A DNA stretch of 64,000 nucleotides. It comes from Nocardia mangyaensis. GTDB lineage: Bacteria > Actinomycetota > Actinomycetes > Mycobacteriales > Mycobacteriaceae. Of this stretch, positions 45,155-54,665 are shown one piece after another. Where the stretch lies: assembly GCF_001886715.1 (NCBI RefSeq), contig NZ_CP018082.1, forward strand, positions 4,774,001 through 4,838,000. Direction: 5' to 3'. Each line of letters begins with the position of its first letter. Position 1 is the first letter of the stretch. The notes under the pieces were generated by a model that saw only the letters and a program-made list of their open reading frames with translations, had not been told where the DNA came from and did no database searches. Made by a program: the position numbers and the translations under genes.

Positions 45155-46768
45155 TCATCCGAGGATGTCCCTGGCCAGTTCGCGCATCCGCGCCTTGCGG
45201 ACCTTGCCGGTGACCGTCATCGGGAACTCCTCGACCAGGTGGACGTAGCGGGGGATCTTGTAGTGGGCGAGGCGGTCGGTGCAGTAGGCGCGCAGGGTAG
45301 GGGCGTCCAGTGGCGGGGCACCGGGGCGCAGGCGGAGCCAGACCATGAGTTCCTCGCCGTACTTCTCATCGGGCACGCCGATGACCTGGGCGTCGACGAT
45401 GTCAGGGTGGGTGTAGAGGAATTCCTCGATCTCGCGGGGGTAGATGTTCTCGCCGCCGCGGATGACCATGTCCTTGATCCGGCCGGTGACCGAGAGGTAG
45501 CCGTCGGCGTCCATCACACCGATGTCACCGGTGTGCATCCAGCGGGCGGCATCGATCGCCTCGGCGGTCTTGTCGGGCTGCCCCCAGTAACCAAGCATCA
45601 CCGAGTAACCGCGGGTGCACAGTTCGCCCGGTTCGCCGCGCGGCAGGGTGCGACCGGTGGCCGGGTCGACGACCTTCACCTCGAGGTGCGGACCCACCCG
45701 GCCGACAGTGGCGGTACGGCGGTCGATGCTGTCGTCGCGGCGGGTCTGGGTCGAGACCGGCGAGGTCTCGGTCATGCCGTAACAGATGGCGACCTCGGTC
45801 ATGCCCATCCGGTCCATGACTCGTTTCATCACCTCGACCGGGCACGGCGAGCCCGCCATGATCCCGGTGCGCAGGGCCGACAGGTCCGGTGTGGCGCCGT
45901 GGTCGAGTTCGGCGAGCATGGCGATGAACATCGTCGGTACGCCGTAGAGCGAGGTGCAGCGTTCGGCCGCGACGGCGGCCAGGGTCGCGGCCGGATCGAA
46001 CGACGGCGCCGGGATCACCGCGGCCGCACCGTGCGAGGTGACCGCGAGATTGCCCATGACCATGCCGAAGCAGTGGTAGTACGGCACGGGAATACAGACC
46101 CGGTCGGCCGCGGTGTAGCCGCACAGCTCGCCGACGAAGAATCCGTTGTTGAGGATGTTGTGGTGGCTCAGCGTCGCGCCCTTGGGGAAACCGGTGGTGC
46201 CCGAGGTGTATTGGATGTTGATCGGGTCGTCGGCCGAGAGGGTCGCGGCGATCGTGGTCAGCCGGTCGGTGTCAGGTGCGGACTCGGCGACCCGGTGCCA
46301 CGGCTCGGTGCCCAGGATCAGCACCTGCTCGAGCGCCGGGCAGTTCGGCCGGACCTGCTCGATCATCGCCACGTAGTCGGAGGACTTGAACTCCGGTGCG
46401 GCGACGAGCATCCGCACTCCGGCCTGGTCGAGGACGTACTCGAGTTCGCTGGTGCGGTAGGCGGGATTGATGTTGACCAGGATCGCGCCGATCTTGGCCG
46501 TGGCGTACTGCACGAGCAACCATTCCGCGCAGTTGGGCGCCCAGAGGCCGACGCGATCGCCGGGCACGATGCCCAGCGCGGCCAGGCCGGTCGCGACGGC
46601 GTCGACGGCGATGCCCAGCTCGCGATAGGTCCAGCGGCGTCCGGTCGGGTGGTCGACGAGCGCGTCCCGCTCGGGGTACGCGGCGATGGTCCGGTCGAGG
46701 TTCGCGCCGATGGTGTCCCCGAGCAGGGGGAGGTCGGCGGGGCCGCAGGAGTAGCTGAGTTCGGGCAT
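45155..46768 (-). CDS. Acyl-CoA synthetase (AMP-forming), FadD type
   Basis: ANL-superfamily ligase of 537 residues expected to activate a fatty or other carboxylic acid to its CoA ester. The P-loop YTSGTTGFPKGA, GMTETSPVS, WMHTGDIGVMDADGY and GRIKDMVIRGGENIYPREIE are present, with the C-terminal Lys in TVTGKVRK. The ATG at 46768 overlaps the preceding ligase stop as TGATG and has AAGGAGA upstream, so the two ligases are coupled. The substrate is probably medium or long chain; not certain. Confidence 0.92.
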   Translation of the reverse strand: MPELSYSCGPADLPLLGDTIGANLDRTIAAYPERDALVDHPTGRRWTYRELGIAVDAVATGLAALGIVPGDRVGLWAPNCAEWLLVQYATAKIGAILVNINPAYRTSELEYVLDQAGVRMLVAAPEFKSSDYVAMIEQVRPNCPALEQVLILGTEPWHRVAESAPDTDRLTTIAATLSADDPINIQYTSGTTGFPKGATLSHHNILNNGFFVGELCGYTAADRVCIPVPYYHCFGMVMGNLAVTSHGAAAVIPAPSFDPAATLAAVAAERCTSLYGVPTMFIAMLAELDHGATPDLSALRTGIMAGSPCPVEVMKRVMDRMGMTEVAICYGMTETSPVSTQTRRDDSIDRRTATVGRVGPHLEVKVVDPATGRTLPRGEPGELCTRGYSVMLGYWGQPDKTAEAIDAARWMHTGDIGVMDADGYLSVTGRIKDMVIRGGENIYPREIEEFLYTHPDIVDAQVIGVPDEKYGEELMVWLRLRPGAPPLDAPTLRAYCTDRLAHYKIPRYVHLVEEFPMTVTGKVRKARMRELARDILG

Positions 46769-48381
46769 CACCGGGTCTCCTTGTCGCGCAGCAGGAATCG
46801 CTGGACCTTGCCGCTGGGCGTCTTGGGCAGGCTCGCCACGAAGTGCACCGTGCGCGGATAGGCGTGCGCGGCGAATTTGTCCTTGACCAGTTTTTGCAGT
46901 TCCGCGGCCAGTTCGTCGCTGCCTGCGACACCCTCGCGCGGCACCACGAACGCCTCGAGCACCTCTCCGCGCAGCTCGTCGGGCATACCGACCACGGCGG
47001 CTTCGGCGACCTGGTCGTGCAGGACCAGCACGCTCTCGACCTCGAACGGGCCGATCCGGTAGCCGGCCATGATGATCACGTCGTCGTCGCGGGAGCTGAA
47101 CCGGAACAGACCGTCCGCGTCGCGGGACCCGACATCACCGGTGAGGTACCAGCGGCCGTCGGCGGTGAATCGGTTCGCGGTGCGCTGCGCGTCGTCGAGA
47201 TAGCCGAGGAACCACAGCAGCGGGCTGTGCTGGGTGTCGATGGCGACGCGGCCGATCTCGCCGGGCGCGGCCTCGGTGTCGGCGTCCTCGGCCAGCACCG
47301 TGCAGGCCCAGCCGGGCAGCTGGCGGCCCATCGAACCGAGCGGGGCGACCACATCGAGGGCCGGGTGCCACGCGTGGCAGATGACCATGCCGTGCTCGGT
47401 CTGACCGTAGTGGTCGCGGACCGGCACCCCGAGCGTCCGCCTCGACCAGGCGACGACGTCGGGTGTCAGCGGCTCCCCCGCCGAGGAAGCGCGGCGTAGC
47501 GCGATTCCGTCGGGAACGGGGCCGCTGTCGGCGCGCAGAGCCCGGTAGACGGTCGGCGCGGCGGCGAAGTTGCTGACCTCGAAACGCCGCAGTACCTCCC
47601 AGGTCAGCGACGGGGAAAACCCCGCGTGCAGCAGAAGGCTGCGCACACCCGCGGCCAAGGGCGCCAGGATCGCGTAGTAGAGACCGTAGGCCCAGCCGGG
47701 GTCGGCCGCGTTCCAGTAGACGTCCTCGGGACGCACGTCCAGGGCGAACTCCTGATAGGCGTGGAACGACGCCAGCGCACGCACCGGAATCGGCACGCCC
47801 TTGGGGGTTCCGGTGGTGCCGCTGGTGAACAGCTGGACCAGCAGTCCGTCACCGCCGACCGCGACCGCCGCCGCGCGCGGGTCGCCGGGCTCGTGCGCGG
47901 CGAGCAGGTCGTCGAAACGCAGCGCGCCGGGCTGCTCGCCAGTGCCCGCGATGATGGTCGTGCCCGCGACAGCGCCGAGCTTGGGCGCCTGGTCGGAATC
48001 GGCGACAACGACCTTCGCGTGACTGGCGGTGAGCCGGAACTCGATGGCGGGCGCGGCGAAGGCGGTGAACAGCGGTACGTGCACCGCGCCGCGCCGCCAG
48101 ATACCCAGCAGCGCGACCACCAGGTCGGCCGACTTCGCCATCAGCGTCGCCACCCGGTCGCCGGGCTCGATCCCGAGTTCGGCCAGCGCGGCGGCGAAAC
48201 GGGCCGAGCGCTCCCGCAACGCGCCGTAGGTCAGCTCGGTGGCGCGCAGATCGGACTCGATCACCGTGAACGCGATCCGCTCCGCCGGATGCCGATCGCA
48301 GAGCAGGTCGGCGGCGCAGGCCTCGGGTCCGTCGTAGTGGTCGAGCAGGTCGCGCACCCGCACGTCCAGGTCGGTACTCAT
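46768..48381 (-). CDS. Acyl-CoA synthetase (AMP-forming), acetyl/medium-chain type
   Basis: ANL-superfamily ligase of 537 residues. The P-loop is FTSGTTGTPKGVP, followed by YWNAADPGWAYGLYYAI and DHYGQTEHGM, which resemble the acetyl/propionyl and medium-chain synthetases more than FadD. Hinge and C-domain motifs are YLTGDVGSRDADG, SRDDDVIIMAGYRIGPFEVE and PKTPSGKVQR. It is the first gene of the pair; GAGGAGA precedes the ATG. It is divergent from a GAF-LuxR regulator across a 95-base spacer, which suggests control by that protein. Confidence 0.92.
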   Translation of the reverse strand: MSTDLDVRVRDLLDHYDGPEACAADLLCDRHPAERIAFTVIESDLRATELTYGALRERSARFAAALAELGIEPGDRVATLMAKSADLVVALLGIWRRGAVHVPLFTAFAAPAIEFRLTASHAKVVVADSDQAPKLGAVAGTTIIAGTGEQPGALRFDDLLAAHEPGDPRAAAVAVGGDGLLVQLFTSGTTGTPKGVPIPVRALASFHAYQEFALDVRPEDVYWNAADPGWAYGLYYAILAPLAAGVRSLLLHAGFSPSLTWEVLRRFEVSNFAAAPTVYRALRADSGPVPDGIALRRASSAGEPLTPDVVAWSRRTLGVPVRDHYGQTEHGMVICHAWHPALDVVAPLGSMGRQLPGWACTVLAEDADTEAAPGEIGRVAIDTQHSPLLWFLGYLDDAQRTANRFTADGRWYLTGDVGSRDADGLFRFSSRDDDVIIMAGYRIGPFEVESVLVLHDQVAEAAVVGMPDELRGEVLEAFVVPREGVAGSDELAAELQKLVKDKFAAHAYPRTVHFVASLPKTPSGKVQRFLLRDKETR

Positions 48382-48476
48382 CGCAGCTTCTCCTCAACAC
48401 CCGGCTCGGTCCGCCGGGTCTGCCCTAGAATGTGGTACAGCTCACCTCCGTTACTACCCCCGAAAAGGGGTGCTCG

Positions 48477-49322
48477 ATGACCTCCCTGTTGCGCCCGCGC
48501 GACGGCGACGCACTACGCGCCGAGATCCGCTGGGTCGCGCGTCGGGCGAGCGTGCCCGTGGTGTTCGGCGGGTCGGTCGCCGACGACACCTTGCTGCTCA
48601 CCGAATTCGTCGGCACCCTGACCAACGGGCTGCGCGGACTGTCGGTCCTGCGCACCTCCGGTCTGGGCGGCCAGGCGATGGAGTACGGCAGGCCCACGTC
48701 GGTGGCCGACTACCAGGGTGCGTCGACCATCACCCACCACTACGACGCGCAGGTTGTCGGCGAGGGCCTGCGTTCGGTGATCGCCGTGCCGGTCGTGGTC
48801 GCCGAACAGCCGCGCGCCGTGCTCTACGCGGCGACCAGGGGTGTGGGCCCGCTCGGTGACCGCACCGCCGAGGTCGTCCTGCAGGCCGGTCGGCGCCTGG
48901 CTGCCGAGATCGCGGTCCGAGACGAGGTGGACCGCCGGATCAGGCTGCTCGAACTCGCGACGCCGACCTCGGCCACCACTCCCGCGGTGGCCGAGGAACT
49001 GCGGGAGATCCACGCCGAACTACGTGTCCTGGCGACCGCGACAGGCGACCGGGGGCTGCGCGACCGCCTGTCCGGCGTCTGCGACCGGCTGACCGGCGTG
49101 CTGTCGGGCGAGCCCGGCGGCGCAGCGCCCCGGTTGTCTCGCCGCGAGCTCGACGTACTCGCCCAGATCGCCCTCGGGTGCACCAATCAGGAAGCGGCGC
49201 GGCGGCTCTCGCTCGGTGCGGAGACGGTGAAGAGCTATCTCCGGCAGGCGATGACCAAGCTCGATGCCGGCACTCGCCACGAGGCGGTGGCGCTGGCCCG
49301 GCGGCACGGCTTGCTACCTTGA
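48477..49322 (+). CDS. GAF-LuxR transcription regulator
   Basis: Regulator of 281 residues. The N-terminal part (about 20-160) looks like a GAF sensor domain (VADYQGASTITHHYDAQVVGEG, then SVIAVPVVV). A linker helix and a LuxR helix-turn-helix follow (LSRRELDVLAQIALGCTNQEAARRL, ETVKSYLRQAMTKL). The ATG at 48477 has AAGGGG upstream; an upstream in-frame start would add 15 residues. It is divergent from two acyl-CoA synthetases and likely governs them; the ligand, perhaps an acid or CoA ester, is unknown. Confidence 0.87.
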   Translation: MTSLLRPRDGDALRAEIRWVARRASVPVVFGGSVADDTLLLTEFVGTLTNGLRGLSVLRTSGLGGQAMEYGRPTSVADYQGASTITHHYDAQVVGEGLRSVIAVPVVVAEQPRAVLYAATRGVGPLGDRTAEVVLQAGRRLAAEIAVRDEVDRRIRLLELATPTSATTPAVAEELREIHAELRVLATATGDRGLRDRLSGVCDRLTGVLSGEPGGAAPRLSRRELDVLAQIALGCTNQEAARRLSLGAETVKSYLRQAMTKLDAGTRHEAVALARRHGLLP

Positions 49323-49723
49323 ACCCCTTGGCGCTCTGGTCATTCCACGCTCTACGAATTGTGCGATTCATCACTCCATCGATTGGCCGCAGCGGCAATG
49401 TGGGCGCCATCGACCGAGCACATGAGCGAGAACAACACGCGCGATCGCACCCGGACCGAGCATCGGCGGTCGCCACGCGTGCGGCGTGATGGGATCGAAT
49501 CACCAAGGCGCACAGGGTCTGTACTGGGAACATCGGCACACGGCCCGCCATTCCCCCGGGGTCGGACACCGATTCCACCATCGGGAACCGCGCCGAGCCC
49601 ATTCCGGATGGAACCAGCAACCCTCACAATGGACGATCACACAACGAACGACCCCAATGAATACCCAAATGTCTTTAGGGCAAAACAATCTCGACCCCCG
49701 TTCGGCCCGGTACCGTCGATCCG
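49323..49723. other. Gene-free region between LuxR and VOC genes
   Basis: About 400 bases of lower GC than the flanks. Several short open frames occur but none has a ribosome site or recognisable product, and no stable RNA gene was seen. A TACCGT -10 element at 49711-49716 lies at the right end, seven bases before the VOC start codon. Confidence 0.55.
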
Positions 49724-50092
49724 ATGACGGAGCCTTTTCAGTTGGCAGGCCTTTCGCTGGACTGTGACGACCCCGAGTCCCTCGCCCGCTTCTACCTCGG
49801 ACTGCTCGGCGGGCGGGTGCTGTGGAACGACGCGCACAGCGTCGGGATCCGCATCCCGTCGGGCCTGACGGTCGCCGCGCAGCGGGTCGAGGACTACTAC
49901 CCGCCGCAGTGGCCGGGCACCGCCGCGGTCCACCTGGATCTGGCCGCCGATGCCGATCTGGATCTGTGCGAACAGCACGCGCTGGCGATCGGCGCGAAAC
50001 CCGCTCCGGTGCAACCCGATCCACGCTGGCGAGTGCTGCTCGATCCGGCCGGGCACCCGTTCTGCATCACCACCAGGGTGACGCCGCTCTGA
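49724..50092 (+). CDS. VOC-family (glyoxalase-like) protein
   Basis: Protein of 122 residues with two beta-alpha-beta-beta-beta modules (LAGLSLDCDDPESLARFYLGLLGG, then AAVHLDLAADADLDLCEQHALAIGA) ending VLLDPAGHPFCI. It belongs to the glyoxalase-like PF18029-type group; the reaction is unknown. The ATG lies seven bases after TACCGT, so the mRNA is probably leaderless. Its stop is one base from the convergent trmD stop. Confidence 0.86.
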   Translation: MTEPFQLAGLSLDCDDPESLARFYLGLLGGRVLWNDAHSVGIRIPSGLTVAAQRVEDYYPPQWPGTAAVHLDLAADADLDLCEQHALAIGAKPAPVQPDPRWRVLLDPAGHPFCITTRVTPL

Positions 50093-50093
50093 G

Positions 50094-50801
50094 TCACTGC
50101 TCCGGCAGCAGATCGGGTCTGCGTGCGCGGGTCCGTTCCAGGGACTGCTCATGGCGCCAGGCGGCGACCTTGGCGTGGTCGCCCGAGAGCAGGATCGGCG
50201 GCACGTCCAGGCCGCGCCAGGACACCGGACGGGTGTAACTGGGACCTTCCAGCAGGCCCAGACCCTCCCGCCCCTGCGCCCCCACGGAGAACGAATCCTC
50301 TTGATGTGATTGCTGATTGCCGAGCACACCGGGAATCAGCCGCACCACGGCCTCGGTCATCACCAGGACCGCGGCCTCGCCGCCGATGAGCACATAATCG
50401 CCGATGCTCACCTCTTCGACGCGGACCCGGCGGGCGGCGTCGTCGACGACGCGCTGGTCGATGCCCTCGTAGCGACCGCAGGCGAAGACCAGGTGCTGCT
50501 CGGTGGCCCAGCGCTGCGCGGTGGCCTGGGTGAACGGCACGCCCGCGGGCGTGGGGACGACGAGCAGGGCGTCGTCGGGGCACACCTCGTCGAGGGCATC
50601 GCCCCAGACGGTGGGTTTCATGACCATGCCCGGACCGCCGCCGTAGGGCGAGTCGTCGACCGACTTGTGCACGTCGTGGGTCCACTGACGCAGATCGTGC
50701 ACGCCGATCGAGATCAGGCCCTTGTCGACGGCCTTGCCGAGCAGCGCGGTGCGCAGCGGCTCCAGGTACTCCGGGAAGATCGTGACGACATCGAGTTGCA
50801 C
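50094..50801 (-). CDS. trmD: tRNA (guanine37-N1)-methyltransferase
   Basis: SPOUT methyltransferase of 235 residues making m1G37, which prevents frameshifting. Segments are [41 protein letters not shown] and the trefoil knot [17 protein letters not shown]. The GTG at 50801 is four bases past the rimM stop. Last gene of the rpsP-khpA-rimM-trmD operon. Confidence 0.97.
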   Translation of the reverse strand: MQLDVVTIFPEYLEPLRTALLGKAVDKGLISIGVHDLRQWTHDVHKSVDDSPYGGGPGMVMKPTVWGDALDEVCPDDALLVVPTPAGVPFTQATAQRWATEQHLVFACGRYEGIDQRVVDDAARRVRVEEVSIGDYVLIGGEAAVLVMTEAVVRLIPGVLGNQQSHQEDSFSVGAQGREGLGLLEGPSYTRPVSWRGLDVPPILLSGDHAKVAAWRHEQSLERTRARRPDLLPEQ

Positions 50802-50804
50802 GAA

Positions 50805-51329
50805 TTACTCCGGATCGAGCAGGCCCTCAGGCGGGGTGATGACCACCAGTCCATCGGCCAGCGACACGGTCGGCACGATGGCGGTGACGAAGGGAACGAG
50901 AATTTCACGGCCGTCGTCGGCGGCGCGCACCGACAGCAGCTCGCCGGCGGCCGAGTGCAGCACCTCGCTGACCTCACCGACGACGGTGCCGTCGGTGAGC
51001 TCGACCCGCAGGCCCTCGAGCTCGTGGTCGTAGAAGGCGTCGTCATCCTCGGACGGCGGCAGCGATTCGCTGTCGACGACGAACAACAGTCCGCGCAGGG
51101 CGTCGGCGGCGGTACGGTCGTCGACACCGTCGACGAACACCAGAAGTCGGCCCGAGTGCTCTCGGGCCGACTTCACGGTGTAATCGCGGGTCGACGCCGA
51201 CTTCGGCATCCGACCGCGCAGGGTGACGCCCGGGGCGAACCGGAGTTCCGGTTCGTCGGTGCGCACCTCGACGACGAGTTCGCCGCGCACGCCGTGCGAC
51301 TTGGCGACTCGACCTACGACGAGTTCCAT
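50805..51329 (-). CDS. rimM: 16S rRNA processing protein RimM
   Basis: 30S maturation factor of 174 residues that binds S19 and helps assemble the head. The N-terminal beta barrel is ELVVGRVAKSHGVRGELVVEV; the C-terminal PRC barrel reads FYDHELEGLRVELTDG and ends LLDPE. The ATG at 51329 directly abuts the khpA stop. Confidence 0.96.
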   Translation of the reverse strand: MELVVGRVAKSHGVRGELVVEVRTDEPELRFAPGVTLRGRMPKSASTRDYTVKSAREHSGRLLVFVDGVDDRTAADALRGLLFVVDSESLPPSEDDDAFYDHELEGLRVELTDGTVVGEVSEVLHSAAGELLSVRAADDGREILVPFVTAIVPTVSLADGLVVITPPEGLLDPE

Positions 51330-51572
51330 CTAGGCGTCGGTGTCGACCACGTCGACCCGGATGCCCCGGCCGCCGATACCGGCGACGAGGGTGCGCAGGG
51401 CGGTCGCGGTACGACCACCGCGCCCGATCACCTTGCCCAGGTCTTCAGGATGGACGTGCACCTCGACCGTGCGTCCGCGGCGGCCGGTGATCAGCTCGAC
51501 ACGGACGTCATCGGGGTTGGCGACGATGCCGCGAACGAGATGTTCGACGGCATCGGCAACAACTGCGGTCAT
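51330..51572 (-). CDS. khpA: KH-domain RNA-binding protein KhpA
   Basis: Small RNA-binding protein of 80 residues with one KH motif (VHPEDLGKVIGRGGRTATALRTL). KhpA works with KhpB/Jag in RNA regulation in Gram-positives. The ATG overlaps the rpsP stop as TAATG, so it is translationally coupled. Confidence 0.94.
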   Translation of the reverse strand: MTAVVADAVEHLVRGIVANPDDVRVELITGRRGRTVEVHVHPEDLGKVIGRGGRTATALRTLVAGIGGRGIRVDVVDTDA

Positions 51573-52009
51573 TACTCGGCAGCCTCGGCGGCGGGCGCCT
51601 CGGCGGCGGCCTCGTCCTTCTTGGCGGCCTTCTTCTTCGGGGTGACGGCCTCGGCGACGGGCTCGTTGTCGGCGGCGGCCAGCGCGGCGTTGAACAGGTC
51701 CAGCTTGGACGCCTTCGGGGCCTTGACCTTCAGGGTGCCCTCGGTGCCCGGCAGGCCCTTGAACTTCTGCCAGTCGCCGGTGATCTCCAGCAGACGCTGC
51801 ACCGACTCGGTCGGCTGCGCGCCGACACCCAGCCAGTACTGCACGCGCTCGGAATCGATCTCGATCAGCGAGGGCTCTTCCTTCGGGTGGTACTTGCCGA
51901 TGGCCTCGATGGCCCGGCCGTCACGACGGGTGCGCGCGTCGGCGATCACGACGCGGTACTGCGGGGTGCGGATCTTGCCCAGGCGGGTGAGCTTGATGCG
52001 AACAGCCAT
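51572..52009 (-). CDS. rpsP: 30S ribosomal protein S16
   Basis: Small-subunit protein of 145 residues. The conserved 80-residue core is [20 protein letters not shown] to [17 protein letters not shown]; an Ala/Lys/Glu-rich tail of about 60 residues follows, as in other actinobacteria. The ATG at 52009 gives the standard MAVRI start. First gene of the operon. Confidence 0.97.
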   Translation of the reverse strand: MAVRIKLTRLGKIRTPQYRVVIADARTRRDGRAIEAIGKYHPKEEPSLIEIDSERVQYWLGVGAQPTESVQRLLEITGDWQKFKGLPGTEGTLKVKAPKASKLDLFNAALAAADNEPVAEAVTPKKKAAKKDEAAAEAPAAEAAE

Positions 52010-52202
52010 GCTGATCTGCCTCTTTCGATAGTTGGTCACCACGCGATTCAGCAACCCGCACGGTCTGCGAGCCCGGTTTCGCGCATGGAGTGTGTGACCG
52101 CCGCGCGGTACGTGACCGGAGACGGGCTGACACTGTCCAGGAAGGACGGTTGATCATTGTGCCAGACGGGTCGACCTCAGCCGAAATCGGTCCCGCGCTA
52201 CC

Positions 52203-52556
52203 TCACCGCAACTGCGAGGTGTCGATGGCGACCGGCACCGGGCCGGCTGCCTTCACCGTTTCCCCGCTGTCGGCGTAGACCTCCTGCCGGTAGCCGGTCT
52301 CGCCAAGCGCGTAACCCCAGAATCGAGCCGGTTTCCCTATCGGCAACTCGACAATCCAGAGATTCGGAATCCTGGCCGAAGCGTAGGCCGCGATCTTGGT
52401 GTCCCGCTCTTCACGAGAGTTTCCGGGTGACCAGACCTCGACAGCAAGCGGTACGTCCTCGGCCACGAAACTCACATGACCGATCCCTCCGGCCACCACC
52501 GAGATGTCAGGAATCACACCGGTGCGCAGCGGGGTACTGAGGTGGCGGGCGAATCG
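52203..52556 (-). pseudogene. Uma2-family (PD-(D/E)XK) nuclease remnant
   Basis: About 117 codons matching the middle and C-terminal part of Uma2 proteins: IPDISVV, then LAVEVWSPGNSREERDTKIAAYA with the conserved Asp, Glu and Lys, and PNLWIVEL. The N-terminal third expected for a protein near 190 residues is missing. Uma2-like sequence (RFARHLSTPLRTG) continues upstream in frame right up to the stop codon of the amidohydrolase, where it ends. The remaining frame could start at GTG 52517 (104 residues) but would lack the N-terminal strands. Probably a decayed fragment left by a deletion. Confidence 0.72.
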
Positions 52557-53651
52557 TCAGCGGTGGCCCGTGACCGGATTCGGGGTTTCGACGACCATTC
52601 CGCGCAGGACGACCCACTGCGGGTCCATCAGGGCTGCGAGGTTGATGCGGGGGTCTTCGGCGTAGATGACGAAGTCGGCGGGGGCGCCCTCGACGACGGA
52701 TTCGCGGCCCAGCCAGGTGCGGGCGTTCCAGGAGGCGGCGCCGAGGGCGGCGTGGGGGGTGAGGCCCGCGCCGGTGAGGGCGGTGATCTCGTCGGCGATG
52801 CGGCCGTGGCGGATGGAGCCGCCCGCGTCGGTACCCGCGTAGATGGCGACTCCTGCCTCGTTCGCCTTGCCGACGGTGTCGCGGACGCGGTGGTGCAGGT
52901 CGCGCATGTGAGCGGCGTAGACGGGGAACTTGGTGGCGCTGTCGGCGATGCCGGGGAAGGTGTCGATGTTGATCAGGGTGGGGACCAGTGCGGTGCCGTT
53001 GGCGGCCATCAGGGCGATGGTGTCGTCGGTGAGGCCGGTGCCGTGTTCGATGCAGTCGATGCCCGCGTCGATCAGACCGGGGAGGGCATCTTCGCCGAAG
53101 ACGTGGGCGGTGACGCGGGCGCCGTTGGCATGGGCGGCGTCGATGGCCTGTTTCAGGATGTCGTCGCTCCACAGCGGGCGCAGGTCGCCGACGGAGCGGT
53201 CGATCCAGTCGCCGACGATCTTCACCCAGCCGTCGCCGAAGCGGGCCTGTTCGGCGACGATCTCGGGCAGGTCGCGTTCGTCGTCGAGTTCGATGCCGAG
53301 TTCGCGAATGTAGCGCTTGGGGCGGGCGATGTGGCGGCCCGCGCGGATGATGCGCGGGAGGTCGGCGCGGGAATCGAGGAAGCGGGTGTCGATGGGCGAG
53401 CCCGCGTCGCGCAGCAGCAGCGCGCCCGCGTCGCGTTCGGTCTCGGCCTGCTCGATCGCGCCCTCGCGGGTCTCGTCGCCACCGCCGTACCGGATGCCGA
53501 CATGACAGTGGGCGTCGACCAGGCCGGGCACGATCCACCCGGTGCGGCACAGGGTTTCGGCCCCCGCCACCGGCTCGAAGGTGACGACACCGTCGACGAC
53601 CCAGAGATCGCGCTCCCGGTCATCGGGGAGAACCACACCACGCAGATGCAC
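52557..53651 (-). CDS. Amidohydrolase-superfamily protein
   Basis: Metal-dependent hydrolase of about 364 residues. Metal-site residues are visible: HxH in GLVDAHCHVG, a likely carbamylated Lys in GWVKIVGDW, His in VTAHVFGEDA and CIEHGTGL, and Asp in AGTDAGG. The N- and C-terminal beta sandwich is present (VVDGVV, then GAPADFVIYAEDP). It resembles imidazolonepropionase/prolidase-like members; the substrate is unknown. It is syntenic with mycobacterial Rv2915c. The GTG at 53651 has GGAGG upstream; a TTG at 53717 would add 22 residues. Confidence 0.85.
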   Translation of the reverse strand: MHLRGVVLPDDRERDLWVVDGVVTFEPVAGAETLCRTGWIVPGLVDAHCHVGIRYGGGDETREGAIEQAETERDAGALLLRDAGSPIDTRFLDSRADLPRIIRAGRHIARPKRYIRELGIELDDERDLPEIVAEQARFGDGWVKIVGDWIDRSVGDLRPLWSDDILKQAIDAAHANGARVTAHVFGEDALPGLIDAGIDCIEHGTGLTDDTIALMAANGTALVPTLINIDTFPGIADSATKFPVYAAHMRDLHHRVRDTVGKANEAGVAIYAGTDAGGSIRHGRIADEITALTGAGLTPHAALGAASWNARTWLGRESVVEGAPADFVIYAEDPRINLAALMDPQWVVLRGMVVETPNPVTGHR

Positions 53652-53788
53652 ACGAACCTCCAGACCTCGGTCAGCGCCCAACCTACCGCCGACCACCTGG
53701 GCACGCACCCGCGCCAACCCCTACTCGACAGTTCGTCATGAGCGTGATGGCGGCCCACTTCCGAGGAATCGCCACCTGCCCGGCGCCC

Positions 53789-54610
53789 TCAGGCGCCGGA
53801 TGGAGTTGCTCCGTCGAGGAAGACCGTGACGCCGGTGACGCGCGGCTGCCTCGCCGCGAACTCGACGAAGGCGACGCCATGCGAGGCGCCGATCCGCACG
53901 CTCGCGCTGACCGTGCGACCGGCGGCGATCAGCTTGCCCCACTCCATGTTCCGGGCCTGGTCGACGAACTCGGCCACCGCGATCGGCGCTCCGGTGGGCG
54001 ATTCCACCACCGCATCGGCCGCGAGCAACGCCTGGACACCGCTCGCATCACCCGCGGCGGCCGCCTCGAACAGCCGACGGGTCACGCGCTTGCCGCCCCC
54101 ACCCACACCGCGCAGTGCCCGCATCATCCCCATCGCGCCGCCCACGCCCAGCTCGCCGACGAGCTGCGGCCCGAGCTTCGTTCCCGCCAGCACACCGGAA
54201 GGCCCCACCCGCAGCAGACGCGCGATCATCGCCGCCAGTTCCCAGTGCGCGGCGAGCCGGATGATTCGCCAGCCGTCCTCGGTCTCGGCCAGGTCGTAGC
54301 GCAGGTGCATCGGCACCGTGACGGTGGCGCCGGTGGACATCGTGATCGCGATACGCAGGTCCCGAACCACCGAGTGGCCACCGACGAGATCGCGGTCGAC
54401 ATCGAAGGTGATGGCGTTCGGCCCGATGAAGACGTTGTAGAACCGCCCGATGGCCTCGGTGCCGATGTGCGCGTGCGAGCCGTAGGGATCGTGCACCGCC
54501 GCGTTCTCGGCGAACAGCGCGACCCAGGCCGTCTTGTCGTGCGCCGCCACGGCGCGCGGTGAGGCGTGCACGGCCGCCAACAGGTCTCGAGCGGTCTGGT
54601 CCAGCGGCAT
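53789..54610 (-). CDS. NTF2/SnoaL-fold (ketosteroid-isomerase family) protein
   Basis: Protein of 273 residues apparently made of two NTF2-like halves: residues about 20-135 (WVALFAENAAVHDPYGSHAH to GWRIIRLAAHWEL) and about 180-273 (RRLFEAAAAGDASGVQALLA to PRVTGVTVFLDG), joined by a Gly-rich helical linker. The fold includes steroid isomerases and binding proteins; no catalytic Asp pair could be assigned. GGAGGA precedes the ATG at 54610. It is divergent from a steroid 5-alpha-reductase-type gene, with a KstR-like site between them, which supports a role in steroid metabolism. Confidence 0.75.
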   Translation of the reverse strand: MPLDQTARDLLAAVHASPRAVAAHDKTAWVALFAENAAVHDPYGSHAHIGTEAIGRFYNVFIGPNAITFDVDRDLVGGHSVVRDLRIAITMSTGATVTVPMHLRYDLAETEDGWRIIRLAAHWELAAMIARLLRVGPSGVLAGTKLGPQLVGELGVGGAMGMMRALRGVGGGGKRVTRRLFEAAAAGDASGVQALLAADAVVESPTGAPIAVAEFVDQARNMEWGKLIAAGRTVSASVRIGASHGVAFVEFAARQPRVTGVTVFLDGATPSGA

Positions 54611-54651
54611 GTACGTCCTCCATAGTCGTGTGCTCCCCGCGACATCCATGA

Positions 54652-54665
54652 TAGAACGTGTTCTA
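54652..54665. promoter_or_regulatory. KstR-type operator between divergent steroid genes
   Basis: TAGAACGTGTTCTA fits TNNAACNNGTTNNA, the published consensus for the TetR-family cholesterol repressor KstR of mycobacteria and rhodococci, and its arms TAGAAC/GTTCTA are perfectly complementary. It lies 42 bases from the NTF2-fold gene start and 55 bases from the 5-alpha-reductase-type start, so it can control both. Confidence 0.75.
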
